This document shows positions 43,818-52,872 of a stretch of DNA of 64,000 nt, one piece after another. A program made the translations under genes and the position numbers. The stretch lies in NCBI RefSeq assembly GCF_001044395.1, contig NZ_JANU01000031.1, positions 231,236-295,235 of the forward strand. The letters are read 5' to 3'. This DNA comes from Caenimonas sp. SL110 (GTDB lineage Bacteria > Pseudomonadota > Gammaproteobacteria > Burkholderiales > Burkholderiaceae_C). The notes under the pieces were generated by a model, which worked only from the letters and a program-made list of their open reading frames with translations, had not been told where the DNA came from and made no database searches. Every line of letters begins with the position of its first letter. Position 1 is the stretch's first letter.

Positions 43818-44526
43818 GAGATTTACCGTGCTTTTCGTAGCGCATCGCACCCACGATTCCCGCTGCAATGCCGGCGCCGACGATGTACCAGCCGCCGGGT
43901 ATCCAACGGTGCAGCGCCAGCGCCACGGCGGCTGCCGCGGCGGCCGGCCACAGGTCGCCCGATCCACGCCACATGGCGATGCCGATGGCCGCAGCAAATG
44001 CGACCAGCATGAAGTCCAGTCCCAGCACCGCAGGGTCGGGCACGCTGTGGCCCATGAGATGCCCGCCCAGCGTGCCGAGGAGCCACGGTGCAAACATCGC
44101 GATACCGGTGCCGAACACGAAACCCGCATCGCGGTAACCGGCGTGGAACTCCCGCATGGAGAGCGCCCAGTTGCCATCGCCCAGCACAAAGAGCGAAGCG
44201 TAGGCCTGCGTCCTGGAAGCGCCCTGGAGCCAGGGCTGTATGGCAGCGCCGTAGAGAACGTAGCGGGCGTTGATGACCAGAACCGTGGCGATGAGTGGCG
44301 TGATGAGGGTGGCGCCGGTCCAGCCCTGTAACGCCGCGAGTTGCGCGCTGCCCGAGTAGACAAATGCACTCATCAGCATGGCCTGCAGCCAGGAGAGGCC
44401 GCGCTCGCTGGCGAGCACGCCGAACACAATGCCGTACACGACGACGCCAGGTGCGAGTGGCTGGGCGGCGACGAAACCACGTCGCACGCCGGCGAGAGTG
44501 AAGCTGGTTGCCGGTGTTGAGCTCAT
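43807..44526 (-). CDS. azlC: AzlC family branched-chain amino acid exporter, large subunit
   Basis: The 239-residue membrane protein begins with a soluble 20 residues and then AzlC-type segments: LAPGVVVYGIVFGVLASERG and AFVYSGSAQLAALQ. It pairs with AzlD. The ATG at 44526 agrees with the first conserved residues; the frame upstream is not conserved. Directly upstream, across 72 bases, the Rieske oxygenase gene starts on the other strand. Confidence 0.94.
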   Translation of the reverse strand: MSSTPATSFTLAGVRRGFVAAQPLAPGVVVYGIVFGVLASERGLSWLQAMLMSAFVYSGSAQLAALQGWTGATLITPLIATVLVINARYVLYGAAIQPWLQGASRTQAYASLFVLGDGNWALSMREFHAGYRDAGFVFGTGIAMFAPWLLGTLGGHLMGHSVPDPAVLGLDFMLVAFAAAIGIAMWRGSGDLWPAAAAAAVALALHRWIPGGWYIVGAGIAAGIVGAMRYEKHGKSHGR

Positions 44527-44598
44527 CGGGTCGCGGCAACTGTACACTGGAAACGCGATTGAACACGCACTAGCCGAGCCCTGTTTTTTAAGGTTGCC

Positions 44599-46038
44599 AT
44601 GAGAGCTGAACAAAACGAGTTGGTGACACGGATCGGACCCGCAACTGCCTGCGGCGCCGTACTGCGCAGCTACTGGCAGCCCATCGCGCTTGTCGATGAA
44701 TTCAATCCCCTGCTCGATGCGCGAATGGCATCGCGAAAGGTGAAGGCGGTGCGCGTGCTTGGCGAGGACTTCGTGCTGTTCAGGGACCAGGCGGGCGCAT
44801 ACGGGTTGCTCGATCGCGGATGCGCGCATCGCGGCGCCGACCTGAGTTTCGGACGCGACGAAGGAGACGGCATCCGTTGCCCGTTCCACGGCTGGAAGTA
44901 CGACGTGAACGGCCGCTGCACCGACACGCCGGGCGAGCCCGCAGGCAGCAAGCTGTGCGACCGCATCCATGCGCGCAGCTATCCGGTGATCGAGCGAAGC
45001 GGCATCCTCTTTGGCTGGTTCGGCGCAGAAGGCACCAGCCCGCCGCCCTTTCCCGAGTTCGACTGTTTTGCTGCACCTGCCACGCACACTTTTGCATTCA
45101 AGGGCCTGTGGAATGCCAATTGGCTGCAGTGCTTCGAGGTCGGCATCGACCCCGCGCATCCATCGTTCCTGCATCGCTTCCTGAACGACGAGGCCCTGGA
45201 AGGCATCGGCGACAACGCAGCGGGCAAACAGTTTCGAAGCGCCAGCGCGGGCACCGTCGGCGGCGAACACTGGCCGATGACGCGGATCATGCGCGAGTTC
45301 CACAAGCCTGAAATCAGCTACCAGCCCACGCCCTGGGGCATGCAGCTCACGGCCCTGCGGCCGATGACGGATGAACTCACGCATGTGCGAATCACGCAAG
45401 CGATCTTTCCGCACACCTTCGTCATTCCACTGTCAGAGACGCTCACCATTTCGCAGATGCATGTGCCGGTGGACGACACGCACACCTACTGGTATTCGAT
45501 CTTCACGAGCTTTGCAGGACCGGTGGACAAAGAGGCCATGCGCGAGCAGCGGCTCAAATACATCTCGCTGCCAGACTACATCCCGAAATCGGGACGGCAC
45601 AACAACTGGGGATTCAACGCCGACGAGCAGCGCAAGCAGACCTACCTGGGCATGGGCGAAGACGACATCAACGTGCATGACCAATGGGCCGTGGAAAGCA
45701 TGGGCACGATCCAGGACCGGACAAAGGAGCATCTGGGCACGAGCGACAAGGTCATCATGGCCAACCGACGGATGCTGCTGGAGGCGATCAAGACGGTGCA
45801 GGCTGGAGGCGTTGCGCCGGGTGTGGCGGATGCCTCCCAGGCGGCAGCGATGGTAGGACCGGACACGGTGGACGGGATTGCGCCGGCGGGGACTTGGGGT
45901 GCGTGGTGGAAGGAGCAGGTGCTGGTCAAACGCCAGAGTGCTCCATGGGCCGCAGACCCTCACCCCAGCCCTCTCCCGCACGCGGGAGAGGGAGCAGATG
46001 CGGTCTCGTCCCCTCTCCCGCTTGCGGGAGAGGGCTAG
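44599..46038 (+). CDS. Rieske non-heme iron aromatic ring-hydroxylating oxygenase, alpha subunit
   Basis: The 479-residue protein has a Rieske centre (Cys75, His77 in CAHRGAD; Cys94, His97 in CPFHGW) and a mononuclear-iron site with Asp184, His187 and His192 (DPAHPSFLH). The length and single-subunit look fit the phenoxybenzoate/VanA-type oxygenases that also demethylate or dehydroxylate. No ferredoxin or reductase gene is adjacent. The last about 28 residues are encoded by a hairpin repeat (PHPSPLPHAGEG...), so they are probably not part of the fold. It starts the second catabolic cluster. Confidence 0.93.
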   Translation: MRAEQNELVTRIGPATACGAVLRSYWQPIALVDEFNPLLDARMASRKVKAVRVLGEDFVLFRDQAGAYGLLDRGCAHRGADLSFGRDEGDGIRCPFHGWKYDVNGRCTDTPGEPAGSKLCDRIHARSYPVIERSGILFGWFGAEGTSPPPFPEFDCFAAPATHTFAFKGLWNANWLQCFEVGIDPAHPSFLHRFLNDEALEGIGDNAAGKQFRSASAGTVGGEHWPMTRIMREFHKPEISYQPTPWGMQLTALRPMTDELTHVRITQAIFPHTFVIPLSETLTISQMHVPVDDTHTYWYSIFTSFAGPVDKEAMREQRLKYISLPDYIPKSGRHNNWGFNADEQRKQTYLGMGEDDINVHDQWAVESMGTIQDRTKEHLGTSDKVIMANRRMLLEAIKTVQAGGVAPGVADASQAAAMVGPDTVDGIAPAGTWGAWWKEQVLVKRQSAPWAADPHPSPLPHAGEGADAVSSPLPLAGEG

Positions 46039-46046
46039 GGTGAGGG
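45957..46046. repeat. Double hairpin repeat between Rieske and glutamine-synthetase-like genes
   Basis: Two copies of CCCTCTCCCGC-N(2)-GCGGGAGAGGG occur, and CCCTCACCC near 45957 pairs with GGGTGAGGG near 46038-46046. The element thus folds into one large structure. It codes for the Rieske protein's tail and stop and ends one base before the next gene's GTG start, so it also contains the likely ribosome-binding region of that gene. Confidence 0.85.
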
Positions 46047-46047
46047 C

Positions 46048-47529
46048 GTGACTGCCTCATTCGCCGCGCTGTGCGGCATCCACGACGCCGCGCGTGAGCA
46101 GGCTGTGCGGCAAACCGCCGACCTCATCACCGCCAGCGGCATCGAACTCGTACGCTTCGTCTGGTGCGACCTGCACGGCGTGACGCGCGGCAAGACACTC
46201 GTCGCCTCTGCAGCAGCCAACGCCATGCGCCAGGGCGTGGGCATGGTGAGCACCTTGATGCTCAAGGACACATCCGATCGCACCGCATTCAAGGTGTTCG
46301 AGCCCGGTGGCGTTGCCGCCCTGCCCGGCTTCGAATACGCGAGCAACCTGCTGCTTTTGCCCGACCTCTCCAGCTTCCGGCAGTTGCCGTGGGCGCCAAA
46401 AACCGGATGGCTGCAATGCCAGCCCTGGTTCCAGGACGGCAGGCCCGTCGAGCTCGACTCGCGGCGCGTCCTGCAGGCAGCACTCGGCCAGCTGCGCGAG
46501 GCGGGCCTGGCAATGAAGTGCGGTCTCGAAGTCGAGTTCCACATTTACCGGATGGAGGACACGCAGCAGCAGCTAGACCCTGAACTTGCGTCGTGGCCTT
46601 CGCAGCCTCCGCGCGTGTCGATGATCCACCCCGGCTACAACCTGCTGACCGAGTCGTGGTTCGATATGGCAGACGAGCCGCTTCGAATCGTGCAGCACAC
46701 GGCGCAGGCATTGGGCTTGCCCCTGCTGTCGCTGGAAGTTGAACTCGGCCCCAGCCAGGTCGAAGCGGTCTTCGAGGCGACCGATGCGATGACCGCCGCC
46801 GACAACATGGTGCTGTTTCGCAATGCCGTGAAGCAGGCCCTGCGCCGCGCCGGCTATCACGCCACCTTCATGTGCAGGCCGCCGTTTCCCGGAATCATGT
46901 CCAGTGGCTGGCACCTGCACCAATCGCTCGTCGGCGCCTCTACCGGCAGCAACCTGTTCCAGCGCGAGAAACCCGCAGAAAACAGCACGCCTGCGGATGC
47001 GGGCCACACGCTTTCGAAGACCGGCGAGCAGTACCTGGCGGGTCTGCTCGATCACGCGCGCGGCATGGCTGCGTTCTGCACCCCGACGGTCAACGGCTTT
47101 GGGCGCTTCCGGCCCAATGCACTGGCGCCGCAATCGGTGCTGTGGGGCCGCGACAACCGCGGCGCGATGCTGCGCGTCATTGGCGGATGCGGCGACGCGG
47201 CCACCCGCATCGAGAACCGGATCGGCGAGCCTGCGGCCAATCCCTACCTGTACTTTGCATCGCAGATTCATGCAGGGCTGTCTGGCATTCGCCGCCAGCT
47301 CACCGCCCCGCCCGCCACCGATTCACCCTATGGTGCGGACGCCGCGCGGCTGCCCACCTCGCTTGGTGAAGCGCTCGCCGCGATGCGCACCGATACGGCG
47401 ATGACCCAAGGTTTTGGTCCCGCATTTATCGACTATTTCGATCGCATCAAGCAAGCCGAACTGGCGCGGTGGAACGAGGCGCAGGACAAGGACGATTTCC
47501 ACAGGCGCGAATACTTTTCTCGCATCTGA
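46048..47529 (+). CDS. Glutamine synthetase-like ligase (gamma-glutamylation of amine or aniline)
   Basis: The 493-residue protein has the glutamine synthetase catalytic fold: metal-binding Glu in GLEVEFHIY and ELGPSQVEAVFE, GWHLHQSL, and NRIGEPAANPYLYFASQIH. The extra N-terminal beta-grasp domain is shortened as in GlnA3/PuuA-type and AtdA1-like enzymes. These join glutamate to an amine; AtdA1 does so with aniline before dioxygenation. A GTG at 46048 is used. The pairing with a Rieske oxygenase is the AtdA-type logic, but glutamine synthetase activity on ammonia cannot be excluded. Confidence 0.9.
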   Translation: MTASFAALCGIHDAAREQAVRQTADLITASGIELVRFVWCDLHGVTRGKTLVASAAANAMRQGVGMVSTLMLKDTSDRTAFKVFEPGGVAALPGFEYASNLLLLPDLSSFRQLPWAPKTGWLQCQPWFQDGRPVELDSRRVLQAALGQLREAGLAMKCGLEVEFHIYRMEDTQQQLDPELASWPSQPPRVSMIHPGYNLLTESWFDMADEPLRIVQHTAQALGLPLLSLEVELGPSQVEAVFEATDAMTAADNMVLFRNAVKQALRRAGYHATFMCRPPFPGIMSSGWHLHQSLVGASTGSNLFQREKPAENSTPADAGHTLSKTGEQYLAGLLDHARGMAAFCTPTVNGFGRFRPNALAPQSVLWGRDNRGAMLRVIGGCGDAATRIENRIGEPAANPYLYFASQIHAGLSGIRRQLTAPPATDSPYGADAARLPTSLGEALAAMRTDTAMTQGFGPAFIDYFDRIKQAELARWNEAQDKDDFHRREYFSRI

Positions 47530-47573
47530 AGTTCTCCGCCACATCCATGACAACCCCATAAGGAACGACATTC

Positions 47574-47888
47574 ATGATTCTCGAACTCGCAGAAATCCGC
47601 ATCAAGCCCGGCCAGCAAGCCGCATTTGACGAAGCCATCACCCGTGCGCTCACCACCGTGATGTCACAGGCCAAAGGCATGCGTGGCTACAAGGTCAACA
47701 AGGGTATCGAAAGCCCCGAGCGCTACGTGCTGCAGATCTTCTGGGACACGATTGAAAATCACAACGTCGACTTCCGCGAAGGACCGCTGTTTGCGCAGTG
47801 GCGCGCCATCATCGGGCCGTTCTTTGCGAGCCCGCCGTTCGTGGAGCACTTCGACCTGGTCGTCAAGAGCGACGGCGCAAGCGCATGA
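47574..47888 (+). CDS. ABM-fold (antibiotic biosynthesis monooxygenase-like) protein
   Basis: The 104-residue protein is a dimeric alpha-beta barrel of the ABM type (EIRIKPGQQAAFDEAITRAL; YVLQIFWDTIENH). Members are quinol-forming monooxygenases or structural helpers in catabolic operons. AAGGAAC precedes the ATG. It is 44 bases after the glutamine-synthetase-like gene and 14 before the FAD oxidoreductase. Catalytic residues are not conserved enough to assign a reaction. Confidence 0.82.
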   Translation: MILELAEIRIKPGQQAAFDEAITRALTTVMSQAKGMRGYKVNKGIESPERYVLQIFWDTIENHNVDFREGPLFAQWRAIIGPFFASPPFVEHFDLVVKSDGASA

Positions 47889-47902
47889 CTGCGGCCTGAT
47901 CG

Positions 47903-49252
47903 ATGAGCCACATCACCGAGCCCAGCCGCGACACACCGGTCCACGGTGAGTACGACGTCGTCGTGCTGGGCGGCGGGCCGGCTGGTATCGCCGCCGCTGT
48001 CGCTGCGTCACGCGCAGGCCGCTCGACGCTGCTGGTCGAGCGCTACGGCTTCCTGGGCGGAATGGGCACGGCGGCCGGTGTCACCAACTTCTGCGGCTTG
48101 CATGCCAATGTGCACGGCGAAATCCGGCAGGTGGTTCATGGCGTGGCCGATGACCTGCTCTCGCGCATCGACCGGCTCGGCGGCCTCAACACCCCACATG
48201 CGCTTTTCGGCAAAACGGTGGCGCAGGCGTACGACACCGCCGCCTACAAGATCGCTGCCGATGACCTGATGGAGTCGTCGGGCGTGCAGATGCTCTTTCA
48301 CGCGCTGGCCGCTGGGGTTTCGATGGCCACGCCGAATGTCGTCGATGCGCTGTTCGTCGAGACCCGGTCGGGCCGTCGCGCCATCCGGGGACGCGCCTTC
48401 ATCGATTGCTCGGGCGATGGCGACCTGGCCGCCTGGGCGGGCGCAAAGTACGAGCTGGGTGATGAGCACGGCAACATGCTGTATCCGTCCACGATGTTCC
48501 GGCTCAACGGCATCAACCCGCAGCGCGCGGGTAAGGCCTGGGAGATCATTCCCGGGCTCATGCTGCAGGCGCAGGCCGAGGGCCGCTACCGCTTCCCACG
48601 CAAGACGCCCATCGTGCGTCCGCAAAAAAGCGGCATCGAGTGGCGCGTGAATCTCACGCAACTGGCCAATGCGCAGGGCAACGCGATGAACGGCATCGAC
48701 GCTGTCGAACTCAGCGAAGCCGAGATACTGGGGCGCAAGCAGATTGCGAGCGTGGCGGGCTTTTTGAAGGAAGTGCCCGGGTTCGAAAATTCATACATCG
48801 TCGACATCGCGCCGCAGGTCGGCATCCGTGAAACGCGACGCGTGCAGGGGCTCTACATGCTCACAGAATCGGACGTGCTCGACTGCGCGAGCTTCGACGA
48901 CACGATTGGCGTCAACGGCTGGCCGCTGGAGCTGCACCTCAAAGGCGATGTGGAATTTCGCTGGCCGAAGATCCCCGAGAGCCGCGGCTTCAATCACCTG
49001 CCCTACCGGATGACCGTGCCGCCGGGTTTCGACAACCTGTGGGTTGCGGGGCGCTGCGCCTCGATGACGCACGAGGCGCAGTCGGCCGCTCGCGTGACGG
49101 GCGCCTGCTTCGTCATGGGCCAAGCTGCGGGAACAGCCGCGCATCTGGCCCTGGCTTCCGAGCAGAATGCAGCATCGGTTGACATAGCCGCGCTGCAGAC
49201 GAAACTCGAAGCCGATGGTGCCTACCTGGGCAAGCAATGGAGACAGACATGA
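47903..49252 (+). CDS. FAD-dependent oxidoreductase
   Basis: The 449-residue protein has an N-terminal Rossmann motif VVVLGGGPAGIAAAVAASRA and a C-terminal FAD-binding segment NLWVAGRCASMTHEAQSAAR. It belongs to the FAD-dependent oxidoreductase group that includes tricarballylate dehydrogenase and succinate-dehydrogenase-like enzymes. In this cluster it may oxidise a side chain or the imine of an amino-aromatic compound. The stop overlaps the cupin start by ATGA (49249-49252). The electron acceptor is unknown. Confidence 0.85.
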   Translation: MSHITEPSRDTPVHGEYDVVVLGGGPAGIAAAVAASRAGRSTLLVERYGFLGGMGTAAGVTNFCGLHANVHGEIRQVVHGVADDLLSRIDRLGGLNTPHALFGKTVAQAYDTAAYKIAADDLMESSGVQMLFHALAAGVSMATPNVVDALFVETRSGRRAIRGRAFIDCSGDGDLAAWAGAKYELGDEHGNMLYPSTMFRLNGINPQRAGKAWEIIPGLMLQAQAEGRYRFPRKTPIVRPQKSGIEWRVNLTQLANAQGNAMNGIDAVELSEAEILGRKQIASVAGFLKEVPGFENSYIVDIAPQVGIRETRRVQGLYMLTESDVLDCASFDDTIGVNGWPLELHLKGDVEFRWPKIPESRGFNHLPYRMTVPPGFDNLWVAGRCASMTHEAQSAARVTGACFVMGQAAGTAAHLALASEQNAASVDIAALQTKLEADGAYLGKQWRQT

Positions 49253-50304
49253 ACGCACCCCACCCCGCCGCACTGGAGCGCGAGCAGCTCAACCGCGACA
49301 TGGCGCCATTGAACCTCTCGCCGCTGTGGGAAGTTCTGCATGCGCTGGTGCCGCGCGAGCCGGCCACGCCTTGCCTGCCCGCGCACTGGAAGTACGGCGA
49401 GGTGCGCCCCTTCCTGATGCGGGCCGCTGAAGCGATCACTGCAGAAGAAGCGGTGCGGCGTGTGCTGATCCTGAAGAACCCGGGCCTGGGCGGGCAAGCC
49501 GCAATCACCCAGTCGCTCTTTGCAGGGCTGCAGCTCATCATGCCCGGCGAGGTGGCGCCCAGCCACCGTCACACCCAGAGCGCCCTGCGATTCATCGTCG
49601 AAGGCACGGGCGCCCACACTGCGGTGGACGGCGAGCGCACCAGCATGAAGCCGGGTGACTTCATCATCACGCCGAGCTGGACCTTTCACGACCATGGAAG
49701 CCAGGCGCAAGGGCCGGTGATCTGGCTCGATGGCCTGGACATTCCGATGATCCGGTTCTTCGATGCGGGCTTTTCCGAGAACGACGTGAACAAGTCGCAG
49801 GCCGTCACGCGCGCCGAAGGCAGCAGCATGGCGCGCTATGGCCACAACATGGCTCCGGTGCAACACGACGCACCGTTCGGCAAAACCTCACCGATCTTCA
49901 GCTATCCGTACGACCGCACGCGCGAAGCGCTGGAGCGCCTGGAGCGCGATGCGCCCATCGACGAATGGGACGGCGTGAAATTGCGCTACGTGAACCCGCT
50001 CACCGGCGGCGCGCCGATGCCCACGATGGCTACCTTCATGCAGAAGCTGCCGGCGGGGTTCGAAGGCAAGGGCTCGCGCCAGACCGATGGCGCCGTGTAC
50101 AGCGTGGTCGAAGGCGAAGGCGTTGCCCTGATCGAACGCAACGGGCAATCGTGGCGCTTCGAGTTCGGCCCGCGCGACCATTTCGTGATTCCGTCATGGC
50201 ACACTGCGCGGTTCTCATCGAAGCGCGGCTGTGTGCTTTTCAGTTTTTCGGATCGACCGGTGCACCAGGCACTGGGTATTCACAAGGAAGAAAGGTTGTC
50301 ATGA
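49249..50304 (+). CDS. Gentisate 1,2-dioxygenase-like bicupin
   Basis: The 351-residue protein has two cupin domains. The N-terminal one carries the iron ligands His106 and His108 (SHRHTQSA) and His147/His149 (FHDHG); the C-terminal one is without the full set. Length and motif match gentisate, 1-hydroxy-2-naphthoate and 5-aminosalicylate 1,2-dioxygenases. It opens the ring between C1 and C2. The ATG at 49249 has GGAGA eight bases upstream; an in-frame ATG at 49237 is less likely. Confidence 0.9.
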   Translation: MNAPHPAALEREQLNRDMAPLNLSPLWEVLHALVPREPATPCLPAHWKYGEVRPFLMRAAEAITAEEAVRRVLILKNPGLGGQAAITQSLFAGLQLIMPGEVAPSHRHTQSALRFIVEGTGAHTAVDGERTSMKPGDFIITPSWTFHDHGSQAQGPVIWLDGLDIPMIRFFDAGFSENDVNKSQAVTRAEGSSMARYGHNMAPVQHDAPFGKTSPIFSYPYDRTREALERLERDAPIDEWDGVKLRYVNPLTGGAPMPTMATFMQKLPAGFEGKGSRQTDGAVYSVVEGEGVALIERNGQSWRFEFGPRDHFVIPSWHTARFSSKRGCVLFSFSDRPVHQALGIHKEERLS

Positions 50305-51005
50305 GTTTTGTTTTTGAACCCAAGCCGCAGGCCAGCGTGGCCGTTGTCGGCACGCAAGACCGTTTTCCCATCCGCCGCATTTATTGCGTGGGCCGCAACT
50401 ATGTGGAGCACGCCAAGGAGATGGGCTTCACCGGCCGCGAAGCGCCCTTCTTCTTCCTGAAGCCGTCCGACGCCGCAGTGCCGGTCGAAGCCGGCCAGAC
50501 CGGATCGGTCGAATATCCCAGCCTGACGCACGACCTTCAGCACGAGATCGAACTCGTTGTCGCCATTGGCACCGGCGGCCGTCGCATCAAGGCCGCCGAC
50601 ACGCAAAAACATATCTTCGGCTACGGCGTCGGCCTGGACATGACGCGCCGCGACCTGCAGGGCGAGATGAAAAAGCAGGGTCGTCCCTGGTGCATCGGCA
50701 AGGCGTTCGAGCAATCAGCCCCCATCGGCCCGATCACGCCCGCGGCGCAAGCCGGTGACGTGGCCAACGCTGAGATTTTCCTGCAGGTCAACGGCAACGA
50801 TCGCCAGCGCAGCAATGTCTCCAAGCTGATCTGGAACATCGGCGAAATCATCGAGCACCTGTCTGCCGCATGGGACCTGCAGCCGGGTGACCTGATCTAT
50901 TCGGGCACGCCTGAAGGTGTCGCCGCAGTCGTTGCCGGCGATACGCTGACGGGCGGCGTTGCCGGGCTCACACCGCTGTCGATCAAGATCGCCGCCGCCA
51001 GCTGA
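50301..51005 (+). CDS. Fumarylacetoacetate hydrolase family protein (fumarylpyruvate hydrolase-like)
   Basis: The 234-residue protein has the FAH fold: YCVGRNYVEHAKEMG near residue 28, PFFFLKPSDA, metal-binding Glu-Asp in HEIELVVAIG and GDLIYSGTPEGV. Length is that of NagK fumarylpyruvate hydrolases, which split fumarylpyruvate to fumarate and pyruvate after gentisate cleavage. It overlaps the dioxygenase by ATGA. The isomerase at 42832 might act between them. Confidence 0.92.
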   Translation: MSFVFEPKPQASVAVVGTQDRFPIRRIYCVGRNYVEHAKEMGFTGREAPFFFLKPSDAAVPVEAGQTGSVEYPSLTHDLQHEIELVVAIGTGGRRIKAADTQKHIFGYGVGLDMTRRDLQGEMKKQGRPWCIGKAFEQSAPIGPITPAAQAGDVANAEIFLQVNGNDRQRSNVSKLIWNIGEIIEHLSAAWDLQPGDLIYSGTPEGVAAVVAGDTLTGGVAGLTPLSIKIAAAS

Positions 51006-51020
51006 CCCCGAAAGAACCCG

Positions 51021-51494
51021 TTGCGCGTACTCGAAAACCTGGCCAAGTTCTCGGCCATCCTGGCGGGGGTGCTCCTGACGGGCATCACCTTCATGACATG
51101 CCTGAGCGTCCTGGGGCGCAACACCATCGGCACCACGCTGGTGGGCGACTTCGAGCTGACCGGCGTTGCCGCAGGCGCTGCCATCGCCCTGTTCATGCCC
51201 TGGTGCCAGATCCGGCGCGGCAACATCATCGTGGATTTCTTCACCGCCCGGGTCAGCGACCGAGCCAATGAGCGGCTCGACCGAATGGGCGCCTTGCTGC
51301 TGGGCCTGGCGATGGCCCTGCTCGCATGGCGCGCAACCCTGGGCGGCCTGAACGCCTGGGACACGAAGTCAGGAACGATGATGATCGGGTTTCCGGAGTG
51401 GATCGTCTACGCGGCCATGGTGCCGCCGCTGGTGCTCACCGCCGTGATCGGCATTGCGCAGTTCGCGCGCGGTTTTCCGCAGGTGGCCGAATGA
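51021..51494 (+). CDS. dctQ: TRAP transporter small permease subunit
   Basis: The 157-residue protein has four membrane helices with the DctQ-type IALFMPWCQIRRGNIIVDFF. The start is TTG at 51021 with a weak site (AAAGAA), fixed by the helix pattern and by the frame. It stops in an ATGA overlap with dctM. It associates with the large permease in the inner membrane. Confidence 0.9.
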   Translation: MRVLENLAKFSAILAGVLLTGITFMTCLSVLGRNTIGTTLVGDFELTGVAAGAAIALFMPWCQIRRGNIIVDFFTARVSDRANERLDRMGALLLGLAMALLAWRATLGGLNAWDTKSGTMMIGFPEWIVYAAMVPPLVLTAVIGIAQFARGFPQVAE

Positions 51495-52807
51495 GCCCAT
51501 TGACGCTCGCCCTGCTCATTTTCGCGATCATGCTGGTGCTCATGGCGCTGCGCACGCCGATTGCCATCTCGATGTTCTTTGCCGGGTGCGTGGGCTACGT
51601 CATGCAGGCTGGCTGGCTGCCGCTCGCCAGTTTCCTGAACACGCAGGCCTTTGCGCGTTTTGCGAGCTACGACCTGTCCGTCATTCCGCTGTTCATCCTG
51701 ATGGGCAACTTCGCCACGCAAGGCGGCATCTCCAAGGCCCTCTTTGAAGTCGCCAGCGTTGCCATGTCGCGCTTCAGGGGCGGCCTGGCGATGGCTGCGG
51801 TGCTCGCTTGCGCCGCCTTCGGCGCCATCTGCGGTTCGTCGGTTGCGACTGCTGCGACGATCACGTCTGTGGCCTTGCCGGAGATGAAGCGCCACGGTTA
51901 TTCAGGCCGGCTGGCAACGGGCACGCTCGCTGCCGGCGGAACACTGGGCATCCTGATCCCGCCTTCGGTGCCGCTGGTGATCTACGCCATCCTGGCCGAG
52001 CAGAACATCGCCAAGCTGTTTGCCGCCGCAATGATCCCGGGGATCATTGCGATGGTCGGGTACATCATCGCCATCGCGATTTACGTGCGGGTGGTCCCGG
52101 GTCACGCGCCTGACCGCGCAGATGCCGCGCGGCTGACCTGGTCGTCGGTTGCGGGGGTCATTCCTATCGCCATCATTTTCCTGATCGTCTTTGGCGGGAT
52201 TTACGGCGGTATCTTCACGCCCACCGAAGGCGCTGCGGTCGGTGCGGCGGCCACGTTCATCGCAGCGCTGTTGCGCCGCGAGATGACGATGGCAAAGTTC
52301 AGGCACTGCTTCTACGCCACGGCCGAAAGCTCCGCGATGATCTTCATGATCTTCATCGGCGCGGACCTGATGAATTCGGCCCTTGCGCTGACACAGGTTC
52401 CCAACCAGCTCGCTTCGGTTGTGGGCGGCTGGGGGCTGTCACCTGTCGCGGTGGTCTCGGCGATCCTGCTTTTCTACGTGGTGCTCGGCGCGGTGATGGA
52501 CGAGCTGTCGATGATCCTGCTCACCATCCCGATCTTCTTTCCGATGGTGATGGGCCTGGACTTCGGCATGCCCAAGGAATCGGTTGCCATCTGGTTCGGC
52601 ATCATGGTGCTCATGACCGTCGGATTCGGGCTGTTGGCACCGCCGGTCGGCTTGAACGTCTATGTCGTCAACGGCATGGCCAAGGATGTTCCGATCGCCG
52701 AAAGCTACCGGGGCGTCATGCCCTTCCTGATCAGCGACACGCTGCGCACATTGCTTTTGCTGTTCTTTCCGGGCATATCGCTGTGGCTCGTGAAATTCAT
52801 CGGTTGA
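51491..52807 (+). CDS. dctM: TRAP transporter large permease subunit
   Basis: The 438-residue membrane protein has about twelve helices and the DctM motifs PIAISMFFAGCVGY, AAGGTLGILIPPSVPLVIY and TPTEGAAVGAAATF. It carries the transport pathway of a DctPQM system. ATG at 51491 overlaps dctQ's stop. It probably brings in the aromatic or carboxylic acid the cluster consumes. Confidence 0.95.
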   Translation: MSPLTLALLIFAIMLVLMALRTPIAISMFFAGCVGYVMQAGWLPLASFLNTQAFARFASYDLSVIPLFILMGNFATQGGISKALFEVASVAMSRFRGGLAMAAVLACAAFGAICGSSVATAATITSVALPEMKRHGYSGRLATGTLAAGGTLGILIPPSVPLVIYAILAEQNIAKLFAAAMIPGIIAMVGYIIAIAIYVRVVPGHAPDRADAARLTWSSVAGVIPIAIIFLIVFGGIYGGIFTPTEGAAVGAAATFIAALLRREMTMAKFRHCFYATAESSAMIFMIFIGADLMNSALALTQVPNQLASVVGGWGLSPVAVVSAILLFYVVLGAVMDELSMILLTIPIFFPMVMGLDFGMPKESVAIWFGIMVLMTVGFGLLAPPVGLNVYVVNGMAKDVPIAESYRGVMPFLISDTLRTLLLLFFPGISLWLVKFIG

Positions 52808-52872
52808 GGGAAAGCCCCGAAACCGCACGCACCCCCGGTGCGTTAAGTTAGGCACCAACAGGAGAAACAACC

